From Bursaphelenchus xylophilus (Eukaryota; Nematoda; Chromadorea; Rhabditida; Aphelenchoididae), in assembly GCA_904066235.2 (NCBI GenBank), contig CAJFCV020000003.1:9796001-9860000 (forward strand): a DNA stretch of 64,000 bases, written 5' to 3'. The notes beneath the pieces were generated by a model that saw nothing but the letters and a program-made list of their open reading frames with translations, did no database searches and was not told where the DNA came from. Every line of letters starts with the position of its first letter. Positions within the stretch are counted from its first letter, which is position 1. Made by a program: the position numbers and the translations under genes. Below are positions 47,497-59,864 of the stretch, in pieces.

Positions 47497-50400
47497 TTAG
47501 GATGTGGGAAGAGTCGTTGGAAGGTCGAAATTGGGGTCCAAAATATTGACAAAATCCTGAAAATAAAAAAATTATCAAAAAATTCGGGAAAAATAACAAT
47601 TCCAAAATCCCAAAAATAAAATGGATCCAAAAATGATATCCACTTACTCTAAAGGCCTTATTTTTCAAAATCTCATCACTTCCCATCGATTGAACAAGCC
47701 CGTTTAGTGCTGCGTTCTTAATCATGTTCTTCAAGACAAAGTCCAATGTCGGATTTAATCCTTGAGGGATATTTTCATACGCATTCTTTAGATTCACCGG
47801 TTCGGCTTCTGGTGACAGATTGGGGATATCTTCAACATCATTGTTAGTATTCACCGGCTGAACATTATTCAGTTGAGGCATCGAGGGGTCTCGGAACATG
47901 TCCATTTGGGAAAAAAGAAGGTTCCTTGAAGGGCTTGACAATGCGGCTGCTCTGAAAATTCAATTTTTAGATCGTAAATTCTATAAGGGATACTATTGTA
48001 AGCCTTTCTACTATCAACAATATCAGCAATCATCAAAAAATTCAAAAACTACCCATTGATATCTACTACAATATAAAACTTGGCCGTAAATTCTAACCTA
48101 CGCTGTCGTACAACCCACTCATCCGTCGCTGCAAAATTTACTCCGGAAATACACCGTAGCCATCTTTATAAGCCCCCTAATCTCAAAACTGTAAACAAAA
48201 AATTGTTGCGAATTTTGTGGCTTCAAATTTTTTTTGGCGTGTGAACTTTTCGGGGATTTACTGGAATTTTTAGAGGTTTCAAAGCAAAAGAAATATAAAT
48301 ATAACGATTTATGGCGAAGCCAATAAGATCAGAAAATTAGATTAACTTATGGTAATCTTGGCTTCAAAAACATTCAAAGGGCCAAAATTTTGATATTTTT
48401 AGTGAACCTTGAAAATATTTTTCGTAAAATTTGTCAAATGAGGCTTCTAAGAGCTTGAAAAAGTCTTTGAAAACAGTCAAACTTAAAATTTCGGTAACGC
48501 CAGGCAATAATTTATATTATACTTGACATTAACTCTATCTACTCTCAATCAATCGCTTATATTCCCTCCAAAACAAGTCAAAACTTCTTTGAATCAATCT
48601 TTCCTCCGACCAGTACCCCATAAATCATCTCTACATACAATAAATAATACCATATTCTCATATCAAAATCTCAAAAACTCCATTTCCCCCAGAATTTCAT
48701 CAAAATCCTAAAAATCTTTCCAAAAACTTACAATGCCGGTGTTTGCGAGGAGTTCTTGGCCTTCTCCTTCTGCATACTCATTCTACATCTCTCGACAATT
48801 CCTTCGAGCTCAGCGACAGTCCTTCTCCTCCTCTTTCCTTCTTGTTCTTGAGGTTGGTCTCCTTCTCTCTTCAACAACTCAATTTCCTGATCCATTACAT
48901 CGATAAATTCTTCCTTGTGATGTGATTTGAGGTGCATTTTGAGGTTCGTACTGAATGCTGAATTCGTCCGGAACTCGCACATATTGCATCCGACCACCTG
49001 AAAATTGGATAAAACAGTAGGTAAAACAAGGTCAAAAAAGTGTTTTTCCGAGGAATTTCGTTGCAAAAAAATGTTAAAATATATAGAAGACACCTCAAAA
49101 AAGCCTTAAAGGACCTTTTTTATCTTTCTATATTATCATTACCTGCAGTAAATTACAATAGTTTGCTTAAATAAGGCAATTTTGATCTCATTATAGCCAA
49201 AAATCCCTAAAATCTTTCTCAAAACCCTTCCAACCAACGTCAAAGCCATCTCAAAATAATCTGCTCACCTTATCACTGACATCCCCAAAGTATTTCCATA
49301 CTGGATGCTTTCTATTTCGCTTCCTCTTACTGCCTTCTCCATCAGTCATCGAAGTATTTTTGGAGTCCGGTGTGTTGAACAAACTCAGCAATTGCTGGCT
49401 AAATCCGCTGACTGCAAATATGGGGCCATTATAGATCATAATTTAGGAAAATTAGACAATTTTTGTTAAATTTTTTAGGGCTGATGTCTAGTATAATATA
49501 ATTTTTTGGTCAGAAATAGTGCAAAAATCTGGATTTAAGATAATACAGTAGTTGGATAGTGTATTTAAGCAACAATAGAGATGATTGTAGCCAAAATAAT
49601 ATCAAAAATTAAATTTTGATTTCAAGTGTAATATAATTTTTTGATAAGAACTGACGTCAGACCCTCCAGAATAGCGAAGAGAGTGATCAAATCGAATATT
49701 AAGTCGATATTCAACCAATCAATCAGTGTTAGACTCTGAATAATACCAAAAATCAATTTAGAATATCAAGTGTAATATAAATTTTAGCACAAATCTAAAC
49801 AAAAATGACAGATTTAGCCACAAGAGACTACAGTAATTCTCCTTATATAAGCCAATTAACTTAACTAACTGTTTTGAGCCGTATTAAAAGACAATTTCAT
49901 CTCCTAATCCCCTCAGGATCCCACCCCAAACGTTTAGTCCTATTGTAAAAAACACTTAATCTCGGGCCCTTTATCGGAGCGGCCACCGATTCCTGACTGT
50001 TTGAGAAAATATTTGAAGAAACAACTTTACAGTTCATAGCCATTAATCCCACGATTAAAATCGGAGATAAATATTTTTCGAATAAAAATACTTTTTGCTA
50101 TAAAAGTGGGATTTCTGGACCGGAAACTGATGAAAAATACAATATAAAGCTGTATTTCAGTATCCGAAAATTGCAAAAAATTTGGGGGATTACTGTAACT
50201 TACTGTTGTTTTCCTCGGCATTTTCATTCTCATCCGGAGTGGATGCTTTGGGCTTTGGCGTTTCCGGTTTGGCTTTGATCAAGTTCTGAGAGAGTTGGTT
50301 TTCGTAGATTTGACGTTCCATTTCTTGGACCTGAAAGAAAATCATCAGTTTTTGCCTAAAATAATGTCCGAGAGGGCTAAAATAATATAATTTTTGTGAA

Positions 50401-51434
50401 AAATTGTGTCAAAACAACTACCGATTTGGACGAAAATACAATTTTGAAGTCTAATTTGTACCTACGCATCAAAAACCCTAGAAAGTTTTGCAAAGTAAAA
50501 ATTTTATTACCTAAAATAAGATCCCAGATAGCTAAAATAATATAATTTTTGTGAAAAATTGTGTTCAAACAATGATCGATTTGGATGAAAATACAATTCC
50601 GAAGTCAAATTTGTCTCTACGCATAAAAAAACTAAAAAGTTTCACAAAATCAAAAATTTATTATCTAAAATAAGGTCCCAGATAGCTAAAATAATATAAT
50701 TTTTGCAAAAATTGCATCGAAATAGCTGGCGATTTTGACGAAAATACAATTTTGAAGTCTAATTTGTTCCTACGCATAAAAAAACTAGAAACTTTTAAAA
50801 AATCGAGAATTTATTACCTAAAATAAGGTCAAAATACCTATTATAACATTACTTTCGTATTTTTCCCCCTCAAACGTAATTAATTATCAAAATTATCCCT
50901 TCTACTTCAAAAATAAACCACATGGCGTTAGAATTACTTTTAAAAATCGTCCATTTCCTCAAAAAACATTATACTTACCACCTGGAACGTTTCATTGTGA
51001 TGGCACCTCAAATGGATCTTCAAATTCGTACTGAACGCACTCTTCGTACTGTAATCGCATCGCTGACAATATGCCACATGCTCTTCGTCGGTGTTGAAAA
51101 AGTTCCAGACGGGATTCCTCTTCGTTCTTTTTCGCTTCTTCTTCGGCTCCGAGGGACTGGAGGGATCGAAAAGGGACAGGTCAATATTCCCGACAGCATG
51201 CTGATTCTCCGTCAGAATCTTTTGCCCTTGCGCTCGGATGGCTTTGTCCAACAAAAGATTGGCCAAGTTGTCCACAGCGCCCGCTGAAGCCGGAGACGAG
51301 GAACTGGGCGAAGTTTTGGAGCCAGACGCCGTCATGGAGCTGCATGGCGAGTCCATAGGGACGTTGAGAGGAGGTAAGGAAGTTGCAGCTAGGATATTTT
51401 GCAGATTCAGCCCGATATCCGCGTAATCTTCCAT
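47497..51434 (-). CDS. protein with two BED-type zinc fingers
   Basis: Six exons join in phase: 51434-50979, 50330-50204, 49411-49269, 48997-48732, 47951-47648 and 47556-47497, giving 451 aa. Finger 1 (about 107-152) starts RNPVWNFF and has YCQRCDYSTKSAFSTNLKIH with metal ligands Cys123, Cys126, His141 and His145/146. Finger 2 (about 230-270) starts KHPVWKYF and has GCNMCEFRTNSAFSTNLKMH with Cys246, Cys249, His264 and His268/269. Each follows a basic stretch (KKKRKRTKR, KRKRNRK) that may act as nuclear signal or DNA contact. The fingers resemble each other closely, so they come from an internal duplication. BED fingers bind DNA; in nematodes the DPY-20 and BED-3 regulators of cuticle and molting carry this type. 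The rest is disordered except an acidic helix after finger 2 (EFIDVMDQEIELLKREG). Confidence 0.85.
49412..50203. other. third-from-start exon gap of the BED gene: intron 2
   Basis: AT-rich intron of the BED-finger gene with three copies of the word AGTGTAATATAA or AGTATAATATAA at about 49487, 49624 and 49768. No other gene seen. Confidence 0.5.
50355..50830. repeat. tandem repeat, about 154 bp x 3, in the first intron of the BED gene
   Basis: Units start at 50355, 50510 and 50664 with CCTAAAATAA or TCTAAAATAA, each followed by GCTAAAATAATATAATTTTT and later CTACGCATAAAAA; a partial fourth unit starts at 50817. The copies differ at scattered sites. It lies between exons 1 and 2 of the BED-finger gene. 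Confidence 0.85.
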
Positions 51435-51452
51435 TTTCCGATAATTTGTTAC

Positions 51453-51454
51453 CT
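51453..51454 (-). promoter_or_regulatory. probable 5' acceptor (SL site) of the BED-finger gene
   Basis: On the minus strand TATTATTTTAG ends 18 bases upstream of the ATG at 51434, with no upstream coding exon. Confidence 0.5.
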
Positions 51455-52126
51455 AAAATAATATAAAATCAGTTGGAAGACGGGAAAAAAGTAATATTGG
51501 CGCGATCGATGATCTTGATAAAGAAAAACTGGGTCACGGAGGGCATTTGGAAAATAGTTTGAGCAGAAAACTGTAAAAGAATTTCCAGACCAGGTCAAAA
51601 ATAGAAAGATGCCTAAAAGCAGAATATTAGCCAAAAATTCGGGGTTTTCATGGGAACAAAATGAAATAAGAATACTTTTTATGCCGTGTACAAAAATTTT
51701 CAAAATGGTTTCTGATCGAAAATCGAGTTTATTACCTTGAATTGACCTTATTTTAGAATTGATGTCCAGTGTAATATAAAAACCCCAAAAAATCAACAAA
51801 ATCGAAGGGAAAAAGAAATTTCGGGCTTCCAGTACATGGCTGAAGAGAAATGTATCTCTTCTGAGTATGATTGACAAAAAAAAAATAAAAGTTTCGCGGA
51901 TTTTTTCGCAAAAAACCCTGCGAAAAATTATTTTGTGACATTTCGTCCGACTTCAATCGATGCAAAGTGCGCGAATCGTCTAAAGGTGTTATTTATAAAA
52001 CACGCCTGCTTGAGCTGTAACTGCCGTGAAGGGTCTTCGCTAGAGATTCAGATACATTTTTTTCAGCAGGAAATAATTTTTCTATTCCATTCTGACTTTA
52101 CTTTAGAGCAAATATCTAGTCCGATG
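51455..52126. other. upstream region of the BED gene, nothing recognised
   Basis: AT-rich sequence with one AGTGTAATATAA word at about 51767. No reading frame of note. Confidence 0.45.
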
Positions 52127-52931
52127 TAGACATGGCTAGTGGGCCGGGCCGGCCCGGCCCAGCCCCCCGGGGGGCCGGGCTGGGCCGGGCCGAACGAGTT
52201 TTAAAGGCCCCGGGGCCGGGCCGACCTCTTCCGGCCCCCGGGCCGGGCCGACCGGGGGCCCCCGCCAGGCCCCCAATCGGCCCCCAAACTAAAATTCTGT
52301 CTCAAGCGAAAATTAGGGTTGCCAATAAAAATAAAACGCAGAACCAAGATTGGGTCTTTTGAAGTATGGCAATGGTTGGTAATTTTTTGTTTCAATTTTT
52401 TTTTTTCGATTGTTATAATAAAAATATGGGGGATAAGGTAGCACAACCCCCCAGTCCAGTTCAGCCCCCTTGACCCAGTATAAACCCCTTCATCCAATCT
52501 GAAGCGCCTACATTTTTGGGTTCTCTCGGCTGCGACCATCGTTGCCTGAACCACAAGAACGAATTTGGACGGTAACTGGGGGTTTGAGCTAAAATGCCGG
52601 GGGTCATTTTACTCTAATTTCCATTTTTTGTATTATTCTAATTTTTTAATTATGGGGTGTGTGAAATGGACAAAACAGTGGGGGGTTTGAACTACCTTTC
52701 GTGGGGGGCTGAACTACCAAAGCCCCAAAAAAATGTGTTATATCCCGTAATGAATGCAGTATTTACCCTTACAGTTCGGCCCCCGGTCGGCCCCCGGCCC
52801 GGCCCGGCCCCCAGGGGGCCGGGCCGGGCCGGGCCGAGAAAATTTGAAGGGGGCCGGGGCCGGGCCGACCTCTTCCGGCCCCCGGGCCGGGCCGCGATTT
52901 TCGGCCCGGCCCGGCCCCCCAGCCATGTCTA
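52127..52931. mobile_element. nonautonomous hAT-type element, 805 bp, 8-bp target duplication
   Basis: The termini TAGACATGGCT and AGCCATGTCTA are inverted repeats, flanked by GTCCGATG at 52119-52126 and 52932-52939. An 8-bp duplication and a TAGnNATGG-type end indicate the hAT superfamily. About 150 bases at each end consist of repeated GGGCCGGGCC-type words and are inverted copies of each other. The centre is AT-rich and has no transposase, so the element depends on another copy. Confidence 0.88.
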
Positions 52932-52941
52932 GTCCGATGTA

Positions 52942-55900
52942 AATCACCCATAACAAGCACAAAGTTAGTAAGCGTGACAGTACTGAAGATTAGTAGTACT
53001 AATTGTGAACCTTTGTTGTCAATTTATAAACCGCAAACACCTAATAAAAGAGCTTATTAGGCCAATCCGACCTTGTCTTAAATCAGATGACTACTACAAC
53101 ATTAATTGTACATAATATTCTAAAAACGGAATAAATCAAATATGAAATAGACTATTACTATTACTTAAAGACACTATTTGTAATTTACAACACATTTGTG
53201 AAGGCTACGAATCTCCATTTGACCTTTCTCCTGATTTTAGATCAGATGACTAGTACAATATAAAAAAATATCTAAAAATCGCAGATCCGCCGGAAATTCC
53301 TGTCGATTACTGAGCCGAGAGCTCTGTCAGCTCTCTGGCTTCATATTCAAAATCACTACTGATCGACAAAAGCATAATAACATTAAACAAATGTTTATAA
53401 ACATATCCGGTGGGGGATGCGAACGGATCTCCAGATTGTTAGCCGGATAAATCCCGCGGCCCCCGATTATTGGATTGTGTTTCCTATACAAAGGACAAGA
53501 AAATTGAGTTGATTATAAACGAGGAGTATTAAGTAAACAAATCAAAACTTTTTCTCTGCGATAACATTGGGTTACTGTAATTACTGCGGAGATAAGACGG
53601 CGTAATAAAATGAAGAAAGAAAGTAAGTTGGGGCATCTAGAAGGGTTGAGAGTATAGCTGAAGGTAATTTGGTGGGTTGCATAAGCGATATTAAAAGGTA
53701 CTGAAAGGCTTTTTTGGGGAGAGATTGCATAGTTGAGGGGGTTTTTATTTTTGAATTTTTGATTGAGTAATGTGAGAAAATGTAAAAATTATGTGTAGCA
53801 AAGTAACAGAAGATAATCTAGAATATCTCATTCTAATCTTTGTCAAATTTTTTGACAGAGAGAAAGAACAGAAATATCAATTATATTAACCATGTAGCTA
53901 TAGTGCCCTAAGAAGTAAATATATGTAAATACTCCAAAAATTTGGCCAAATTTTTATGGTAGAGTTTGCATATTCATAAAAAAATGCCTAAATCCTAGCC
54001 CTTTTGCCCCAAATCCGGTCGTAAACTCTTCCTTCGCCTCAATCCCGGGTACCCCCCGCAAACGTCGGTATTACGAAGAAGAAGCGGCAAAACGAAGACG
54101 AAAATGTAAAGCCTGATACATCGAAAATATGCAAATACTGTGGCGGCATAATCGCCGACGAAGACGGCGGATATTTCCAGGCGCAAATAATAAAACGAGA
54201 GAGATCGCGCCCGATCGTCGGTGGGCGAGTAGTAGGGGAGGGCTGTAATGCCGCGGACTGGCCTACTTTCGGTTCGCGATATCAACGCAAGGCCGTCGAC
54301 CCACTGGAAATGGAATGAATGGGAAGATAATTTGATCGGAGAATTCCAATAAAAAGTTATCATAATTTGTCAAGGTAAGCGAGAGAAATATAAAGAAGGA
54401 GATTTGAATGGGAGAAGTAGCGATTACAAAAGAGATATTTTGACGGCAAAATAATTGGGGTAGCAGCGAAGAATACGGTATAGAAGTGGCGTTTACTAAG
54501 GGAAAAAATTATGGTAATAGCATGCGAAACAATTTTGATGATATTAGGGACATAAAGGCCGCAATTTTCAAAGATACAACACATCCCGCGCATTGCACTA
54601 GCTCATGATTTGCAAAAACTATCAAGTTTTTCGATGAGAAAAGTGCCATACTTACAATTTTTAGTATTTTTTCGCTTCCTAGAGTGATTGCAAAGGTTCA
54701 AAAGTAAATTACAATAACAGAATATAATAATTAAATTTGAGGCAGACTTTTTTTTGAAAACATGGCACTTTGAATGCAAGAAAAATACAAAATGAAAATT
54801 GGATGAAAAAACAACTCATTAACCGCTGCTCAAACTTTTACTACTTCCGTTAATGAGTAGGTACATTTTCCACTGCTCGCTTCACAATTATTGCAGAAAA
54901 TTCTGGTCGGATTACTGACCAAACAAGGCAGTAATTTTGGTGTAAGAAAAAATTGATAATATCATTAGATAAGAGGCAAAATATGTATATTTGTAACAGA
55001 GATTTTCCAGTGAAAATATACAAGATAACTAGGTTATAGTGAAGGCCAAAGACAAATGAATATGTCATGTTTTATTATTCCTAGGCCATAAAGATTTACA
55101 AAACTTCAAAATTCCTATAAAAATACGACTTGATTTTAGTCGTATTTGCATAGGCGACCAAAAACATCTAAAGATATCAAATTAATGCATTTTTTTGTTT
55201 TTCCCCAGTAACATTTTGTGTTACTGTATAAAAATTGAAAAGTCTCCCAAGATCAGCACTCTTCCCAAACAAAGTTTAGTCCGTTCTACTCATAATTTGC
55301 ATAAACCCCTCGCCCCCTTTCTCCGACCCCAAAGTTTGTCAACGGCACGCAGAAAAAGCGACGCGCATTACTTTGTAACCGAAAAAATAAATAAGTCGGA
55401 GCCAAATGAACGCCGAAGAGGGTATTCCCTCCATTTTTTGTATACTATAAAACGAGGCAATTGACCCGCGCGCTTTTTATCGCGCTAAGTCAGTTTATCT
55501 GGTCTTGGAGATTGTTGCCTGCCATATGCATTGCGAGTAGCGGAGACATATGCAACTATAATAAAGAAAGAAGAAGGGAGAACTGTTTCGAGGTCAGTAA
55601 CGCGAGCGAGAGGCGCTGGAAACAAGTGGAGAGAAGGTTACTGTAGGAAATGGGATAGTGATCGGATAGGTCGACAGTAAAACCTGTGTAGAGTAAATTT
55701 AGAAAATTTGTGTATATATGAGAGTAGATTCCCTATGCCTATAGAAGGCAGGGGTTTTCAGAAGAGTTGTTGAGAACAAAAGAGTACAAAGTGTCCTGTA
55801 GATTGTGAAAAATCAAATGTTTAGTACCCGAATTTCTGCTCGGAGATCTTCTTCAAATTTTGAGTATGTTATCTACCTAGGCGACAGATCAATCACTAAA

Positions 55901-57006
55901 ATTTTAAAGACTTTTGCTTTGTAGACTCAGCCGAGAAATTCAACGATGTTTGGATATAAAAAAATGTGGAGAACAAGGCAAGAGAATAGAAAGGAAATTC
56001 AATTTTTATATGCAGATTTCACGAGACAGTTCGCTGCTAATCGTGATAATTTTTTGAAAGCAGTAGACGGATTTTGTCATTGCTGGGATATGGTAAAAAA
56101 TATATGCAGCGAAGAAGCAAAAAGCAAAAGCTGAATCATGCTTGAAAGCTTGAAAAAATACAAATTTTGAAGGCCTAAGAACGCCACTTGCTATAAAACG
56201 ATTTTCTCTGACCGTCTCTTCTGATTTGCCCAAGTCTCTCGTCTGCAAAGATCGTTGAATATTTCGAATGTTGCTCAAAAGGGCAAGCTTGAAATTTCAA
56301 TCAGTAATATGTGACCTACTAGGTATATCGTATATGCTGAATTTGTAGACGACTGATGAAACCTTAAGATCTAAACTAACCTCATTGCCCTACTAAAAAA
56401 ATTACCCTTTGATGACTATTTCACCTTGAACATCAACGTCTATCACACCCTCGTTTATATAAAATACATACCAAAAAGCTGAGAATAAACTTTTGCACGC
56501 AGAAACATTACTCCTTCTCAGTCGCTACGAGTACCCCGCCAAATGGACTTTGTTTCGAGTATAAAAGATTTCATTAAGTTGATATCGGAAATCCGCTCGC
56601 CTTTTCGAATTCCGAGTTAGCCGCCGCGACGTGGGGCCGCGCTCTCTGGGTCAACACAAATGAATAATAACGTCTTAACCTGTACTAGAAGAAGAAGAGA
56701 AAAAGTTTTTTTTATTATAAGACAAACATTGTCATTATTAGAGATTTCGTCCGTCATAAAACTTGAAAAAGGACGGCGATCAGATTGTCTTTCGAGTATT
56801 TGTACAAGTACTGTAAAGACAAAGTTATGAGGCCGACAAGAAAAGTTGAGGAAAAAGAAGAGGCTAAAGTTTACTTTGAAAGAAGATTGGAAGTTGAAGG
56901 TAGGTGAAAAGCAAAGTTCTACGTCTATCAGGACGAGTTACAACAGAATATTAAAAAATAATGATCTCCTTGAAAAGATGAGAATTTCTTGAAGTGCAAA
57001 GCTATA
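52942..57006. other. intergenic, 4 kb, no gene recognised; GC-richer patches at 54000-54310 and 55290-55640
   Basis: AT-rich background. The patch at 54000-54310 has frames on the minus strand without family resemblance. TATAAAA at 55446 is followed by a CGCGCG...CGCGCT stem and GTCAGTTT, and TATAAAAG occurs at 56570; both could be promoters, but no coding exon follows convincingly. Copies of a dispersed repeat (ATTCAACGATnTTTG) lie at 55938-55952 and, inverted, at 56243-56260. Confidence 0.45.
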
Positions 57007-58479
57007 CTGCCCGACAATTAAAAGTGAAGTCTCGATTCTGAGCCCGATATTGCCCTGAGGCACAAGGTGTTCCCCCAGGCCTCTTCGGTACCCTACGCCG
57101 ATACAGAGTACCAATTTTAAGACATGTGCACTTTAAACGCACTGTGCAACGGGCGATTGAAAAATTTTTGGGCGACAATTAAAAGTGAAGTTTTTACTTT
57201 TTGGACTTACCTGACCTTTTAAGGGATCTGTTGGGACGGAAACCGTGCAGAGACATAGTCAAGGTTACAGTGAAGAGCCCTAGACACAATTTACGAAAAT
57301 TGTCCAAATTTTATGGTACCATTTCCCGGCATCAAGACGCGGGGTTTAGGTGCCACAAAACGGGGCCTTTAGGCACTATTTGTTGTAAGACTGGTAATTT
57401 TATGATGCTGAGTGCATCTTGTGGCATTGTTTGTCCAAATAATGCTGCGAGTATGTCAAATTTTGGCCCGCTTCAAAGCGTGCTTATCGACAACGGTACT
57501 AGTCAAGGAGAAAATCGATGCAATTTCGAAAGATGAGATGCAGAATCAGCGCGAATTTTGTCTTGTACTTTTCGATCACCCTCTTAGCAGCTAAAAACAG
57601 CGTTGTTTACTTGGAAGTGCGTACTTACCCCGTTTTTACCATACACTTAACTTAACTTGGTATATAAGCATTTTTCGCATAACTCGATGCAGCGAAATTG
57701 AAATTAATGATGTTGTTTTTGACTAATTTATATCCAGAAAAATCATGTGATGGGGTTTTGGGCCATTAAAACCCAAACCATGGCGTTACACTTCGGTTAT
57801 GGACGGTAAATTTCAGCAACTTTAGGAAACCGTTGTGATACCCGCTATTTTTGTCTCTAAAAGGAGCGATAACATAAAAAGTAAAGTTTTTAGGAAAGAA
57901 GGATATCTATCCACCCCGATCCTACTATCAAACCGAGAGGGGTACTGGTTCCTGCTACGGTATAAGTCAAAATAGGCACCTAGCCGTTATCCATATCAAC
58001 AAGAACGCTTTGAAGCGCACCAAAACTTGACATACTCGCAGCATTATTTGGACAAACAATGCCACAAGATGCACTCAGCATCATAAAATTACCAGTCTTA
58101 CAACAAATAGTGCCTAAAGGCCCCGTTTTGTGGCACCTAAACCCCGCGTCTTGATACCGGGAAATGGTCCCATAAAATTTGTACAATTTTTGTAAATTGT
58201 GTCTAGGGCTCTTCACTGTAACCTTGACTATGTCTATGCACGGTTTCCGTCCCAACAGATCCCTTAAAAGGTCAGGTAAGTCCAAAAAGTAAAAACTTCA
58301 CTTTTAATTGTCGCCCAAAAATTTTTCAATCGCCCGTTGCACAGTGCGTTTAAAGTGCACATGTCTTAAAATTGGTACTCTGTATCGGCGTAGGGTACCG
58401 AAGAGGCCTGGGGGAACACCTTGTGCCTCCGGGCAATATCGGGCTCAGAATCGAGACTTCACTTTTAATTGTCGGGCAG
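57007..58479. mobile_element. 1.47-kb foldback element, about 490-bp arms, TA duplication
   Basis: 57007-57494 and 57983-58479 are inverted repeats with few differences, around a spacer of about 490 bases. The ends read CTGCCCGACAATTAAAAGTG, and TA lies on both sides (57005-57006, 58480-58481). Inside each arm the terminal word recurs as GCGACAATTAAAAGTGAAG about 165 bases from the end, and each arm contains GCACTGTGC. Both arms have a related open frame of about 100-110 codons; most differences between them change the amino acid, so it is not under coding selection. The spacer shows no transposase. Confidence 0.85.
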
Positions 58480-59513
58480 TATACAATTAAAAAGACATTT
58501 TCTGGTATAATTTGCCAAGTTTGCATTAATCCCTGGAAATTTAAGCTTACGTTTTCACGCAGGCGAAACCGAGATATTCAGCGATAATATGTATCATCTG
58601 AGAGACTACGGAAGTGTGGAGAGGCGGCCAAAGATTTCGGCTTTTAATGCCAACTTTTTTCTTCTAATAAAAAACTTTTCTAGCTGCGTTTCAAGCATAG
58701 GTTCCAGAAAATCTGAGCGTCTTTTTGCATTTAGAATTCAACCCAAGAAGTATGCCTTCAAAGATCTACAATGTTTTTGGTCTTTTTATCTGACCATGTC
58801 TCCTCATTTCACAAATTTTCTAGTCAGCAAAGACCGTTGGATACATCGGTCACCTTTAAAGCATCAACCAAAATTTTAATTAATATTTACACTGCCAAAT
58901 CACAGTAAACAAATTTTTCTCAATTACAGTCTCGAGCAGGATCATGTGATATTGGAAAGGGCATCCAAAATACACCCTTTGAATCCTAGAAAATCGATGT
59001 AAGACGACAGAAGAATCTAAAGCTCTTATTTTGAGTAGAAACAAAATTCTGGCTCCTCGAATAAAATAAGTCAACCACAACTAAATCTGATTACTAGTTT
59101 CCTAATAACCAGCCAAATAATAACTAACCCCATCCCCAAATCTTGAGTAAATACACCTCAAAAGAGTACTTGCTTTAAGTCATTATACCTCAGCGCTGTT
59201 TTCTGATTAATCTCCTCGCAAAAGTCTGATCGCATTCACGTAATAAACGGAACAAACAAAACAAGTGCAATGTCAAGTAAGTGGTGCCAAAAAGTGTGTT
59301 CGTGGAAGGTCAAAATGCCGTGGACAAATACTGAACAAACATCATCGGGGGGATCGGTTCGGGCGTTGGCATCGGTTGAGAGGGTTGCGTTTGCATTGTC
59401 GCAATTTTTCATGGATTTTCTTGTGAGATTCATGGATTTTTCCGAGGTTGGGGAAGATGCCTTGGAGATAGGTTGGGCATTTTTTTTGAAATTATCAGTC
59501 GGGGGGGGGGGGC
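58480..59513. other. intergenic, nothing recognised
   Basis: AT-rich sequence with two more copies of the dispersed repeat (CGAGATATTCAGCGAT at 58570 and GCAAAGACCGTTGGATA at 58826). A run of G residues at 59500-59512 abuts the hAT-type element. Confidence 0.45.
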
Positions 59514-59864
59514 TAGACATGGCTCGTCGGCCGTCGGCCTGAAGGGTTCCGGCCGGCCCGGCCCGTTTCAAATTTTCCGTCGGGCCGGCCCAGCCCGTTC
59601 TAAATTTGCTTCGGCCCGGGCCGGCCCATTGGAACGAAAGTCCCCCCAAGTCTAACTCCTTATGACCAAATTTTTTTCTATCATCATGTAAATGGATAAA
59701 TACTGTGTTCCATAACTATCTAAAAACAAAAATACGTTTAAAAAAACCAATTGTGTCTTGACTTTTCGTTTATTTTCATTATCAAACCCAATTTTCGCTT
59801 CGAGGTTCTGGATTTTAACTATTCCGGGCCGGGCCGGCCCGGCCCGGCCCGGGAGCGATGTCTA
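59514..59864. mobile_element. hAT-type MITE, 351 bp, same family as the 52-kb element
   Basis: The left end TAGACATGGCTCG and the complement of the right end TAGACATCGCTCC match the termini of the element at 52127, and both ends have GGCCGGCCCGG-type repeats. On the right GTCGGGAC follows. On the left GTC is followed by a run of thirteen or so G residues and C, so the original 8-bp duplication may have been changed by slippage in the G run. Confidence 0.78.

Noticed and set aside
52132..52960. Gly/Pro/Arg-rich frames in the hAT-type element
   Set aside because: They are translations of GGCCGGGCC repeats at the element ends.
57201..58285. Paired open frames in the arms of the 1.47-kb foldback
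   Set aside because: Differences between the two arms mostly change the amino acid, so there is no sign of coding selection.
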